From Thaumasiovibrio sp047250365 (GTDB lineage: Bacteria > Pseudomonadota > Gammaproteobacteria > Enterobacterales > Vibrionaceae), in the NCBI RefSeq assembly GCF_047250365.1, contig NZ_JBLBVL010000002.1:310001-374000 (forward strand): a stretch of 64,000 nt of DNA. Reading direction: 5' to 3'. The first letter of the stretch is position 1. Each line of letters begins with the position of its first letter. A model generated the notes under the pieces. It saw nothing but the letters and a program-made list of their open reading frames with translations. It was not told where the DNA came from and made no database searches. Position numbers and translations under genes: made by a program. Shown here piece by piece: positions 44,594-51,903 of the stretch.

Positions 44594-44611
44594 ATGAGGC
44601 AGTTGTCTCAT
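44594..44611. promoter_or_regulatory. Imperfect palindrome in the hpt / hapR-luxR divergent promoter region
   Basis: ATGAGGCAGTTGTCTCAT is an 18-bp imperfect palindrome (7 of 9 positions paired) between two divergent genes. It does not resemble the known AT-rich LuxR/HapR consensus (TTATTGAT half-sites). It might be an operator or chance. Confidence 0.35.
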
Positions 44612-44715
44612 AGAAGGCCGCGTGGCATGTCTCATCAATTATGCTTACTCAACGAAGTGCTTAATAAATAGGATGAGAATAAATATATAGATAATTATAA
44701 TTTATGTGCTTTTTA

Positions 44716-44723
44716 GGCTAGGG
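44716..44723 (+). promoter_or_regulatory. Putative Qrr sRNA pairing site overlapping the ribosome-binding site
   Basis: GGCTAGG (44716-44722) is an exact complement of CCUAGCC in the conserved core of Vibrio Qrr sRNAs, as I recall it. It overlaps the AGGG ribosome-binding site of the TetR-type gene starting at 44734. In Vibrio, Qrr pairing here blocks hapR/luxR translation at low cell density. Only about 7-8 bp of complementarity is seen, so the pairing is inferred. Confidence 0.5.
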
Positions 44724-44733
44724 ATTGCAAATC

Positions 44734-45342
44734 ATGGAAACTATTACAAAAAAAACTCGCACACGCTTATCCCCCGAGAAGAGAAAACATCAACTATTGG
44801 ATTTTGCCTTAGATGTTTTCGCTCGGCGGGGAATCGGTCGCGCTGGACACGCTGATATCGCAGATATGGCAAACGTTTCAGTGGCTACCGTTTTTAACTA
44901 CTTCCCAACAAGAGAAGAGCTAGTAATCCAAGTATTGGCTCAGGTTGAGCAGCGTTTTGACGATATCTTAACGCTCTGCTTTCAACAGACCGAACTCTCT
45001 ACCAGAGAAAAGGTGAGTTTACTGATGCACCGTCTGATCGAGGCGGTGTTAGATGAGAAAGAATGGTTAAAAGTCTGGTTCGAATGGAGCACTTCTGTGC
45101 GTGAAGACATTTGGCCTCGCTATGTCTCGGGGAATCATAGAACCCTAGAGACATTAAGCAAAGCGCTGGACAATGCCAGAGAAACAGGCGAAGCACCAAC
45201 CATCAATGCTGAAGATACAGCACGATTGCTGCATGGCGTCTGTTACGTACTTTACCTCGAAGCGAACACTAACCCTGATCATGAACGATTGGTAGCTCAA
45301 GCTGAACGCTACCTCGCCATACTGTGGCCAGAGCAAGTATAA
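44734..45342 (+). CDS. Quorum-sensing master regulator, HapR/LuxR (V. harveyi) type TetR-family protein
   Basis: A 202-residue TetR-family regulator whose N-terminal half is nearly that of V. harveyi LuxR and V. cholerae HapR: RTRLSPEKRKHQLLDFALDV, FARRGIGRAGHADIADMA, VSVATVFNYFPTREELV (helix-turn-helix, residues 37-62), and WLKVWFEWS near 104. These proteins are produced at high cell density and control biofilm, proteases and luminescence. The ATG at 44734 is preferred over a TTG nine bases upstream. The 5' leader carries a possible Qrr site. It is divergent from hpt, as hapR is in Vibrio. The symbol (hapR, luxR, litR) depends on the genus. Confidence 0.93.
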   Translation: METITKKTRTRLSPEKRKHQLLDFALDVFARRGIGRAGHADIADMANVSVATVFNYFPTREELVIQVLAQVEQRFDDILTLCFQQTELSTREKVSLLMHRLIEAVLDEKEWLKVWFEWSTSVREDIWPRYVSGNHRTLETLSKALDNARETGEAPTINAEDTARLLHGVCYVLYLEANTNPDHERLVAQAERYLAILWPEQV

Positions 45343-45364
45343 CTAGCGTTCACTAAACAAAAAG

Positions 45365-45397
45365 AAACGGCGGCCCTATTGAGACCGCCGTTTTTTA
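45365..45397. terminator. Terminator between the HapR/LuxR homologue and fbpC
   Basis: AAACGGCGG (45365-45373) pairs with CCGCCGTTT (45385-45393) around an 11-nt loop, followed by further T. It lies between convergent genes. Confidence 0.9.
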
Positions 45398-45417
45398 TTT
45401 GGTGGTAATCCGCCATT

Positions 45418-46446
45418 TTATGTCGCAGCAAAAACGACCGGTGCATGAGCGGCAACGCTAACATCCACTCGTTGCCCTTCAAACAGCGCTTGATTCGATT
45501 GCGCCATCAAACTGATCCCTTGATAGTCGACGACAAAGCGACAGTTATCCCCCATAAAGAGCACATCTATCACTTTGCCATTGCCTTGTTCTGACGGTGA
45601 TAACAGAATATTCTGTGGTCGCAATAGCCATTCTGCTTCGCCAGCATGGCAAGGTAAACTTGCGCTATTCAAGCTAAATTCACCCAGCGGCGTCTGCATC
45701 GTCTTTTCGCTACCAACCGTGACTGGAACATACGATCCAACCCCTAAAAACTCAGCCACAAAACGGCTCGCTGGACGATTGTATAGCGCTTCGGCAGTGC
45801 CATACTGCTCAATAACGCCATTATTCATTACCGCCATTTTATCCGCAAATGCAAAGGCCTCTTCACGGCTATGCGTAACAAAGATCGCCGTGACACCTTG
45901 CGCTTTAAAAATGCGTCGAATCTCTTTGATTAGTGCATGTCGCACCTGAGCATCAATATTTGAAAACGGTTCATCTAACAAGATTAGATCAGGCTCACTG
46001 GCTAGTGCCCTAGCAATCGCCACGCGTTGCTGCTGCCCACCCGAAAGCTGATGAGGGTAGCGTGCAGCCAATCCATCTAAACGCACCAATTTCAGCATTT
46101 GATCCACTTTGGCTGAGACCTGGTCTCGCGTCCACCCCTTCAGACCAAAAGCAATATTTTGTGCCACTGTCAGGTGGGGGAACAATGCGTAATCTTGAAA
46201 GATCATCCCAATATTACGTTTTTCTGGCGGAGTTAGCGTTACATCGCGTCCTTTAATTGCCACATTTCCCGTATCTAACGCCAATAAGCCAGCCATCGAC
46301 TTCAATAACGTCGTTTTACCGCAACCACTCGCCCCAAGTAGACAGACAATTTCATTGTCATGCACGCGCAAATCCAAATCTTGTAGCACCGCTTGTCCTT
46401 GGTAGCTACAACCTAACTTTTCTATGACCAATGCACTGTCGCTCAT
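45418..46446 (-). CDS. fbpC: Ferric iron ABC transporter ATP-binding protein FbpC
   Basis: ATPase of the Fbp ferric-iron importer. Walker A is GASGCGKTT (near residue 38), Q-loop FQDYALFPH, signature LSGGQQQRVAIARAL (near 134), Walker B LILLDEP, and a C-terminal TOBE-like regulatory domain. The ATG at 46446 overlaps the fbpB stop by one base (TGATG), so translation is coupled. The length is 342. It is last in fbpABC. Confidence 0.96.
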   Translation of the reverse strand: MSDSALVIEKLGCSYQGQAVLQDLDLRVHDNEIVCLLGASGCGKTTLLKSMAGLLALDTGNVAIKGRDVTLTPPEKRNIGMIFQDYALFPHLTVAQNIAFGLKGWTRDQVSAKVDQMLKLVRLDGLAARYPHQLSGGQQQRVAIARALASEPDLILLDEPFSNIDAQVRHALIKEIRRIFKAQGVTAIFVTHSREEAFAFADKMAVMNNGVIEQYGTAEALYNRPASRFVAEFLGVGSYVPVTVGSEKTMQTPLGEFSLNSASLPCHAGEAEWLLRPQNILLSPSEQGNGKVIDVLFMGDNCRFVVDYQGISLMAQSNQALFEGQRVDVSVAAHAPVVFAAT

Positions 46447-48068
46447 CACTTCTGCTCCAATGAACGGTTAATTAAAATAAGAGGAATTAGCCCCACCAAT
46501 ACCAATAAAATTGCTGGTAACGCTGCACGTTCTAACTGCTCATCTGAAGCAAAGTTAAACACATAGGTTGCCAATGTCTCAAAATTAAATGGGCGCAAAA
46601 GCAGTGCCGCGTTCAGCTCTTTCATCGACTCGATAAACACCAATAAAGCGGCAATTAACGTGCCTCTGCGTACCAAAGGGAAATGTACCCGCACTAACAT
46701 TCGTCGTGCATTACAACCCATAGTACGTGCCGCCATATCTAACGATGGCGGAATTTTACTTAAGCTACTTTCAACACTGCCGATAGCAACAGCGCTAAAG
46801 CGCACCACAAACGCAGAAATCATGGCAAAGGTGGTGCCTGACAAAAGTAGTCCAGGACGCCCCCACCCCATATCCCGCGCTAGGCTATTAATTGAGAAAT
46901 CAGCAGCAACCAGCACGATCATGACACCAATGGCCAAAACGGTGCCGGGGACAGCGTACCCCATCGCGGCGATTCTTACCGGAATCACCGAGGTAGGCGT
47001 AGCCACCAAACGACGTTGGAAGTTAACTAACACTGCAATTCCAGTCGCGATAGTGGCGGTCCACGCAGAAACATACAAACTATTGAAGCTATATTGACGA
47101 AATTCAGCCGTCCAGCTCTGCTCAAAGTAGAGCCAAGCATAATGTAGTAATTGCAATAGCGGGAGTAAAAAAGCCGCCGCAAACAGAGTCCAGCACCAGA
47201 TAACAGCAGCATACATTTTCCAACCTTGTAGCTGGTAACGTTCGCTCTCTGATGTTGCGTTCTGATTAAAAAGTTGCAGCTTACGCCGACTGAATCGCTC
47301 GGCCGATAACAACAAAAATATAACTAACAGCATTAACGCCGACAACTTAGCCGCCGCCGTGATGCTCGAATAGCCTAACCAAGTATCATAGACCGCCGTA
47401 GTCAATGTTGGTACGGAGAAATAACTCATGGTCCCAAAATCGCCAATGGTCTCCATGGCCACCAACGATAAAGCAACAACAATAGCGGGACGCGCCATTG
47501 GCAGGGATAAACGCCAAAAACTCCGCAATGGAGAGCACTTCAGAATACGTGCCGAGTGTAGCAGCGATGCACTCTGCTCCATAAATGCACTGCGTGCTAA
47601 CAAATAGACATAGGGAAATAATACCAGTGCCAGAACCAAGGAGGCACCGCCAATACTGCGGATATCTGGAAAGTAGTAGTCATGCATTGATTGCCAACCA
47701 AACCAGTCTCGCAACCAAATCTGTACGGGCCCGGCAAAGTCAAACCAGTCTGTATACACATAAGCGACAATGTAGCTCGGCATCGCCATCGGCAAGACTA
47801 ACGCCCACTGTAAAATACTTGCGCCAGGGATGCGGCACATCGCCATAAGCCAAGCACTCGGCAAGCCAAAAAGCAGAGCGAGTGTCAACGTAAGCGATAC
47901 AACACTGAACGTGTTCCATAGATAACTGCCCATCACCGTATTGAGAAGATGACTAAAAACATCATCTGTATCACCGAGTGCCGTTTTTATGATCGCTAAG
48001 ATCGGCAAAACCAGCAGCAGAGCAAAGGCCCAGCTACTGGCTTTCCATAAAAAGTTTTTTTCTTGCAT
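46446..48068 (-). CDS. fbpB: Ferric iron ABC transporter permease FbpB
   Basis: A 540-residue fused permease with two homologous halves of about six TM segments each. Both carry the EAA-type loop that docks on the ATPase (ILKCSPLRSFWRLSLPMARPA near residue 180; RTMGCNARRMLVRVHFPLVRR near 455). Fused FbpB/SfuB permeases of this size are usual. It lies 56 nt downstream of fbpA and overlaps fbpC. Confidence 0.95.
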   Translation of the reverse strand: MQEKNFLWKASSWAFALLLVLPILAIIKTALGDTDDVFSHLLNTVMGSYLWNTFSVVSLTLTLALLFGLPSAWLMAMCRIPGASILQWALVLPMAMPSYIVAYVYTDWFDFAGPVQIWLRDWFGWQSMHDYYFPDIRSIGGASLVLALVLFPYVYLLARSAFMEQSASLLHSARILKCSPLRSFWRLSLPMARPAIVVALSLVAMETIGDFGTMSYFSVPTLTTAVYDTWLGYSSITAAAKLSALMLLVIFLLLSAERFSRRKLQLFNQNATSESERYQLQGWKMYAAVIWCWTLFAAAFLLPLLQLLHYAWLYFEQSWTAEFRQYSFNSLYVSAWTATIATGIAVLVNFQRRLVATPTSVIPVRIAAMGYAVPGTVLAIGVMIVLVAADFSINSLARDMGWGRPGLLLSGTTFAMISAFVVRFSAVAIGSVESSLSKIPPSLDMAARTMGCNARRMLVRVHFPLVRRGTLIAALLVFIESMKELNAALLLRPFNFETLATYVFNFASDEQLERAALPAILLVLVGLIPLILINRSLEQK

Positions 48069-48124
48069 CGCCTATCTACAACTAGGACTGTACTTTGTTT
48101 GGGGAGCATGCTCCCCACTGCCAA

Positions 48125-49135
48125 TTACAGATCAAATCTTACTTCATCAAGCAGCTTCATTGCTGCACTGTGGTTTTCAGCAATCACTTCTAGCGGTAAC
48201 GTATCTGCAGCAAACTCGCCCCAAGAAGCGACCAGCTCTGAACGTGGCACACCAAGTTTCGCCGGGTACTCAAAGTTAACTTCAGCATACATCTGCTGCG
48301 CTCTGTCTCCGGTCAAAAACTCCATCAATTTCAACGCATTTTCTTCGTTAGGCGCATATTTGGCCATACTCATACCGCTGACATTAATGTGCGTACCTTT
48401 GCTGTTTTGTCCAGGGAAGTTAATGTGCACCGCATCTGCCCATGCTTTTTGTTCTTGATCATTAACCATCGCACCTAAGTAATAACTATTACCAAGTGCC
48501 AAATCGCATAGCCCTTCTGATACCGCTCTTACCTGAGCACGATCATTTCCTTGAGGACGTCGAGCCAAGTTTGCTTTTAACCCTTCAAGCCAAGCTTTTG
48601 CTTCTTCTTCACCATAATGTGCAATCACTGATGATACCAAAGAGACATTATAAGGATGCTTACCACTTCTAGTACAGATTTTTCCCTGCCATTCTGGTTT
48701 GGCTAAATCCATGTAGTCGAAATCATCCCCTAGACGACCAATACGATCACGTGAAGAGTAGACACTACGCGTACGCAATGTCAGTGCAAACCACTCGTTT
48801 TCACTATCACGATACTGTTCAGGGATGTTGCTACTAATCACTTCACTTTCTACCGCCTGAACGACATTTTTGTCTTTTAATTCAACCAAACGGCTAATAT
48901 CTGTGGTTAGAATGATGTCTGCAGGGCTGAACTCGCCTTCTTGCAGCAGTCGTTCTGTTAAACCTTTATCAGAAAACATCACATTAACTTTGATGCCAGT
49001 TTCTTCAGTAAAGGCGTCAAACATAGGCTGCACCAAAAATGGTTGACGATAAGAATAGACATTTACATCCTCGGCCATCGCAACGGATGTACCGCTAATT
49101 GCCAATAATGCAGATACAGCTAGTAACTTTTTCAT
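48125..49135 (-). CDS. fbpA: Periplasmic ferric iron-binding protein FbpA
   Basis: The solute-binding protein of the Fbp system, which carries bare Fe3+ through the periplasm. A signal peptide (MKKLLAVSALLAISGTSVAMA, cleavage before EDVNVYS) is clear. The iron-coordinating tyrosine pair is in LGNSYYLGAM (near residue 195), with GRLGDDFDYMDLAKPEWQGK typical of the family. The ATG at 49135 gives the best signal peptide. The length is 336. The promoter carries a Fur box. Confidence 0.96.
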   Translation of the reverse strand: MKKLLAVSALLAISGTSVAMAEDVNVYSYRQPFLVQPMFDAFTEETGIKVNVMFSDKGLTERLLQEGEFSPADIILTTDISRLVELKDKNVVQAVESEVISSNIPEQYRDSENEWFALTLRTRSVYSSRDRIGRLGDDFDYMDLAKPEWQGKICTRSGKHPYNVSLVSSVIAHYGEEEAKAWLEGLKANLARRPQGNDRAQVRAVSEGLCDLALGNSYYLGAMVNDQEQKAWADAVHINFPGQNSKGTHINVSGMSMAKYAPNEENALKLMEFLTGDRAQQMYAEVNFEYPAKLGVPRSELVASWGEFAADTLPLEVIAENHSAAMKLLDEVRFDL

Positions 49136-49155
49136 TTGCACCCCATCAAGTAAAT

Positions 49156-49174
49156 CTAAATGATAATGTTTCTC
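49156..49174 (-). promoter_or_regulatory. Fur box upstream of fbpA
   Basis: CTAAATGATAATGTTTCTC matches the 19-bp Fur consensus GATAATGATAATCATTATC at 13 positions, including an unbroken ATGATAAT core. It lies just downstream of the -10 at 49193-49188, where Fur would block the start of transcription. Iron repression is inferred. Confidence 0.7.
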
Positions 49175-49187
49175 AATTGTTTTATCG

Positions 49188-49215
49188 ATTATACCCAGCC
49201 TTTTTTAAATTACAA
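49188..49215 (-). promoter_or_regulatory. fbpABC promoter
   Basis: Minus-strand TTGTAA (49215-49210, 4 of 6), a 16-bp spacer, and a consensus TATAAT (49193-49188). A Fur box lies immediately downstream. Confidence 0.65.
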
Positions 49216-49225
49216 TCACCCAAAA

Positions 49226-49256
49226 CAAAAAGAGCGCCTCCTCACAGAGACGCTCT
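49226..49256 (-). terminator. Terminator after amtB
   Basis: AGAGCGCCTC (49231-49240) pairs with GAGACGCTCT (49247-49256) with one G-U pair and a 6-nt loop. On the minus strand it is followed by TTTTTG. It separates glnK-amtB from the fbpABC promoter. Confidence 0.88.
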
Positions 49257-49283
49257 ATTAAAGCAACAGTGACTACCTGTTGA

Positions 49284-50516
49284 TTACTTTACCGAAACAA
49301 ATTCTGGGTACGACTCAACACCACAGTCATGCATATCCATCCCTGCCAGCTCTTCATCTTCGGTCACTCGGATACCCATGGTAGCTTTCAGTATGCCCCA
49401 TACCACTAGGCTAGCAACAAATACCCAAGCAAAAATCACCAATGCGCCCAGTAACTGTGCACCAAAAGACGTATCGGCATTACTAAATGGCACCACCATC
49501 AAGCCAAAGAAACCACACACACCGTGCACAGAGATAGCGCCCACTGGATCATCAATTTTAATTTTGTCTAATCCAATGATACTAAACACCACCAGCACAC
49601 CAGCAATACCGCCAACAATCAGTGATGCGACAGGACTTGGTGACAAAGGATCCGCGGTTATTGCAACCAAACCAGCCAGTGCACCATTAAGAATCATGGT
49701 TAAATCCGCTTTGCCCCATGTGGTTTTACACACTAACAGTGCAGTAATTGCACCAGCCGCAGCGGCTGCATTGGTATTTAAGAAAACTTGCCCAACAGCA
49801 GTGGCGTTCTCAAAGTCTGAAACCATCAACTGTGAGCCACCGTTGAAGCCAAACCAGCCTAACCACAATATAAAGGTACCCAAGGTTGCAAGCGGCATGT
49901 TTGAGCCAGGAATCGGGTAGATTGTACCGTTCTTACCATATTTACCTTTACGTGCGCCAAGCAATAAAACACCAGCCAGAGCTGCTGCCGCGCCGGCTAA
50001 GTGAACAATGCCTGAGCCTGCAAAATCGCTAAATCCAGCTTCTGCAAGGAAACCGCCACCCCATGTCCAATAACCTTCAATCGGATAGATAAACATGGTT
50101 AAGACAACCGCAAAGACAAGGAATGCCCACAGCTTCATACGCTCTGCCACGGCACCAGACACCACAGACATTGCCGTAGCTACAAACACAACTTGGAAGA
50201 AAAAGTCAGATTCAAGCGAATGATCAGCCCCTTCTGCTTGGCTGCCAATCAACAGTCCAATAGAAGGTAACCAACCACCTTCGCCATTATCGACATACAT
50301 GATGTTATAACCGACAAGTAGATAAGTCGTACACGCGATGGCGTATAAGCAAAAGTTTTTTGTCAGTATCTCCGTTGTGTTCTTAGATCGCACCAAGCCC
50401 GCTTCTAACATCGAGAAGCCTGCTGCCATCCACATTACCAATGCACCAGAGATCAAGAAAAAAAACGTATCTAGTGCATAACGCAATTCTGTTACCGTTA
50501 GTGTTAACTCTTCCAT
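49284..50516 (-). CDS. amtB: Ammonium transporter AmtB
   Basis: A 410-residue, 11-TM Amt/Rh channel that imports ammonium when nitrogen is scarce. The two pore histidines lie in FAGSGIVHLAGAAAAL (near residue 172) and ISVHGVCGFFGLM (near 329). Unlike E. coli AmtB it has no clear long cleavable leader. It follows glnK by 10 nt; GlnK blocks AmtB when nitrogen is plentiful, so the pairing is functional. A sigma54 promoter precedes glnK. Confidence 0.96.
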   Translation of the reverse strand: MEELTLTVTELRYALDTFFFLISGALVMWMAAGFSMLEAGLVRSKNTTEILTKNFCLYAIACTTYLLVGYNIMYVDNGEGGWLPSIGLLIGSQAEGADHSLESDFFFQVVFVATAMSVVSGAVAERMKLWAFLVFAVVLTMFIYPIEGYWTWGGGFLAEAGFSDFAGSGIVHLAGAAAALAGVLLLGARKGKYGKNGTIYPIPGSNMPLATLGTFILWLGWFGFNGGSQLMVSDFENATAVGQVFLNTNAAAAAGAITALLVCKTTWGKADLTMILNGALAGLVAITADPLSPSPVASLIVGGIAGVLVVFSIIGLDKIKIDDPVGAISVHGVCGFFGLMVVPFSNADTSFGAQLLGALVIFAWVFVASLVVWGILKATMGIRVTEDEELAGMDMHDCGVESYPEFVSVK

Positions 50517-50526
50517 GTTTTACTCC

Positions 50527-50865
50527 TTACAAGGCTTCTGCATCTGTTTCGCCAGTACGGATTCGTACTGCTTGCTCTAGGTCGTACACAAATATTTTTC
50601 CGTCACCAATTTTTCCGGTTTGTGCAGCCTTGCTAATCGCATCAACAATGCCATCTACGGTATCAGCATGCGTCGCAATCTCTAATTTAACTTTCGGCAA
50701 GAAGTCGACTTGGTACTCGGCCCCACGGTATAACTCGGTATGACCTTTTTGACGCCCAAATCCCTTAACTTCAGATACCGTCATTCCATCGACGCCCACA
50801 TCAGAGAGCGCTTCTCTGACATCATCAAGCTTGAACGGCTTTATTATCGCTGTGATTATTTTCAT
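50527..50865 (-). CDS. glnK: Nitrogen regulatory protein PII, GlnK type
   Basis: A 112-residue PII protein that senses 2-oxoglutarate and ATP/ADP and controls AmtB. The T-loop GFGRQKGHTELYRGAEYQVD holds the uridylylated Tyr51, and the PII signature GKIGDGKIFVYDL lies near residue 84. It is nearer E. coli GlnK than GlnB by its MKIITAIIKPFKLDDVREAL opening and by being upstream of amtB. It is first in the glnK-amtB operon. Confidence 0.94.
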   Translation of the reverse strand: MKIITAIIKPFKLDDVREALSDVGVDGMTVSEVKGFGRQKGHTELYRGAEYQVDFLPKVKLEIATHADTVDGIVDAISKAAQTGKIGDGKIFVYDLEQAVRIRTGETDAEAL

Positions 50866-50905
50866 TCTATGCTCCTGACAAATATGCTGTGCTCAGGTGT
50901 ACAGA

Positions 50906-50921
50906 TACAAAGTGCGTGCCA
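50906..50921 (-). promoter_or_regulatory. Sigma54 promoter (-24/-12) of glnK-amtB
   Basis: Minus-strand TGGCACGCACTTTGTA matches the sigma54 consensus TGGCACRNNNNTTGCW at every fixed position but one (T for C near -12). It lies about 40 nt upstream of the glnK ATG. Nitrogen-controlled, NtrC-dependent transcription is expected. Confidence 0.8.
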
Positions 50922-50984
50922 ACTTAATAAAACCTTTATAATTAATGCGTTATTGGCATGTTGCGTATATTGCTAGATCGGTAT

Positions 50985-50999
50985 GCACAAATGTTGTGC
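50985..50999. promoter_or_regulatory. NtrC enhancer site upstream of glnK
   Basis: GCACAAATGTTGTGC is a perfect inverted repeat (arms GCACAA/TTGTGC, 3-nt centre) of the GCACYA-N3-TRGTGC NtrC type. Its centre lies about 70-80 bp upstream of the -24 element, a normal enhancer distance. Confidence 0.65.
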
Positions 51000-51147
51000 G
51001 GTAAATGTTAAAAATGAGTGCAACAAAACACATACATTTACAACTCACCTTAAGGTAACGAGCGCAGAAGTCGCCGGAAAATGAAGGGAAACTGATAAGA
51101 ATTAAACAGAAGGAGAAAACAGAAGGTGTCCCTTCTGTTGATCTAAA

Positions 51148-51528
51148 TTAACGAGGGTCAAAAAACACGATCCAATCGCGCAACATCATTAGCAGGTCTT
51201 CTAAACCACAACTCGCGGTCATTTCATCATCGTAATAGTCCAAATCTTGCTGTTGATGTGATTCATCAAGTGGCGCATCCTCTTGTAGCAAACTATTGGC
51301 GACGATAGTGACCTCGCCATTTTGCAACAATAGGCTGTAATGTTTACCAAGGTGTCGCCACTCTTTCTGGCTAATGCCCTTCTCTAAACAGTCCTCTATA
51401 AGAGACTCTATTGCGGCACGCTGCACCCCGAACTCTTCAAGCAACCAACGTCCTACTACTTCATGCCCCATTGAAAAACTAGCATTATAGCTACCATCAA
51501 GGGTATTCTTTTTAAACTCGTACTCCAT
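51148..51528 (-). CDS. yacL: YacL family protein (UPF0231)
   Basis: A 126-residue acidic cytoplasmic protein of unknown function. The family start is seen in MEYEFKKNTLDGSYNASFSM followed by GHEVVGRWLLEEFG, and the C-terminal signature DYYDDEMTASCGLEDLL near residue 96. The ATG at 51528 matches E. coli YacL (MDYEF); an in-frame extension to 51648 does not. It lies near acnB as in E. coli, with the cdaR remnant in between. Confidence 0.9.
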   Translation of the reverse strand: MEYEFKKNTLDGSYNASFSMGHEVVGRWLLEEFGVQRAAIESLIEDCLEKGISQKEWRHLGKHYSLLLQNGEVTIVANSLLQEDAPLDESHQQQDLDYYDDEMTASCGLEDLLMMLRDWIVFFDPR

Positions 51529-51608
51529 TGGCCCGTCTCTCTTTACGACTACTGTGTCGAAACTGCTGTTGTATCGAAAGTCGCTTATTGTCAGGAAACT
51601 AGAACAAA

Positions 51609-51764
51609 ATGCAACTGACCCATGCCATCGCACGTCAAATAGTGGCAAGAGAGATGAAAATTATCCATTTCTCCGTCAATGCCATGGGTGAAAATGGCCA
51701 ACAAATGCTAATGATCGCTGAGATGAGAATAGAACAAGCTGCACTAATGGCACAAGTTCAGTAA
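51609..51764 (+). pseudogene. cdaR: Internally deleted remnant of a CdaR/SdaR-type sugar diacid regulator gene
   Basis: A 51-codon frame reads MQLTHAIARQIVAREMKIIH, then FSVNAMGENGQQMLMIAEMR, then IEQAALMAQVQ and TAA. Residues 1-29 match the N-terminus of CdaR (MAQDIVARTMRIIDTNINVM in E. coli). The next stretch, MLMIAEMRIEQAALMAQVQ, matches a segment that normally lies about 100 residues further on (VCMTAEMMLEQSRLMHLL). So the middle of the sensory domain is missing in frame, and the PucR-type HTH part (over 200 residues) is lost. It sits between yacL and acnB on the opposite strand. Expression is unknown, and the ribosome-binding site is poor. Confidence 0.65.
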
Positions 51765-51828
51765 GCAAAGCTCAGGTCGACATTTAGTGTCTACCGATCC
51801 GCGCAACCCACAGCATCACGCCAAACAG

Positions 51829-51864
51829 AAAAAGGGTAAGCGCTAAATACGCTTACCCTTTCTT
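51829..51864. terminator. Terminator after acnB
   Basis: AAAGGGTAAGCG (51831-51842) pairs with CGCTTACCCTTT (51850-51861) around a 7-nt loop, flanked by A on the left and T on the right. It can also stop transcription from the cdaR remnant side. Confidence 0.92.
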
Positions 51865-51903
51865 GTTGTCACAACTTTCTTATTCTCACGATTAGCTTGG
51901 TAA

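Noticed and set aside
44672..44689. Five-codon upstream ORF (ATGAGAATAAATATATAG) before the HapR/LuxR homologue
   Set aside because: Too short to distinguish from chance in AT-rich leader sequence.
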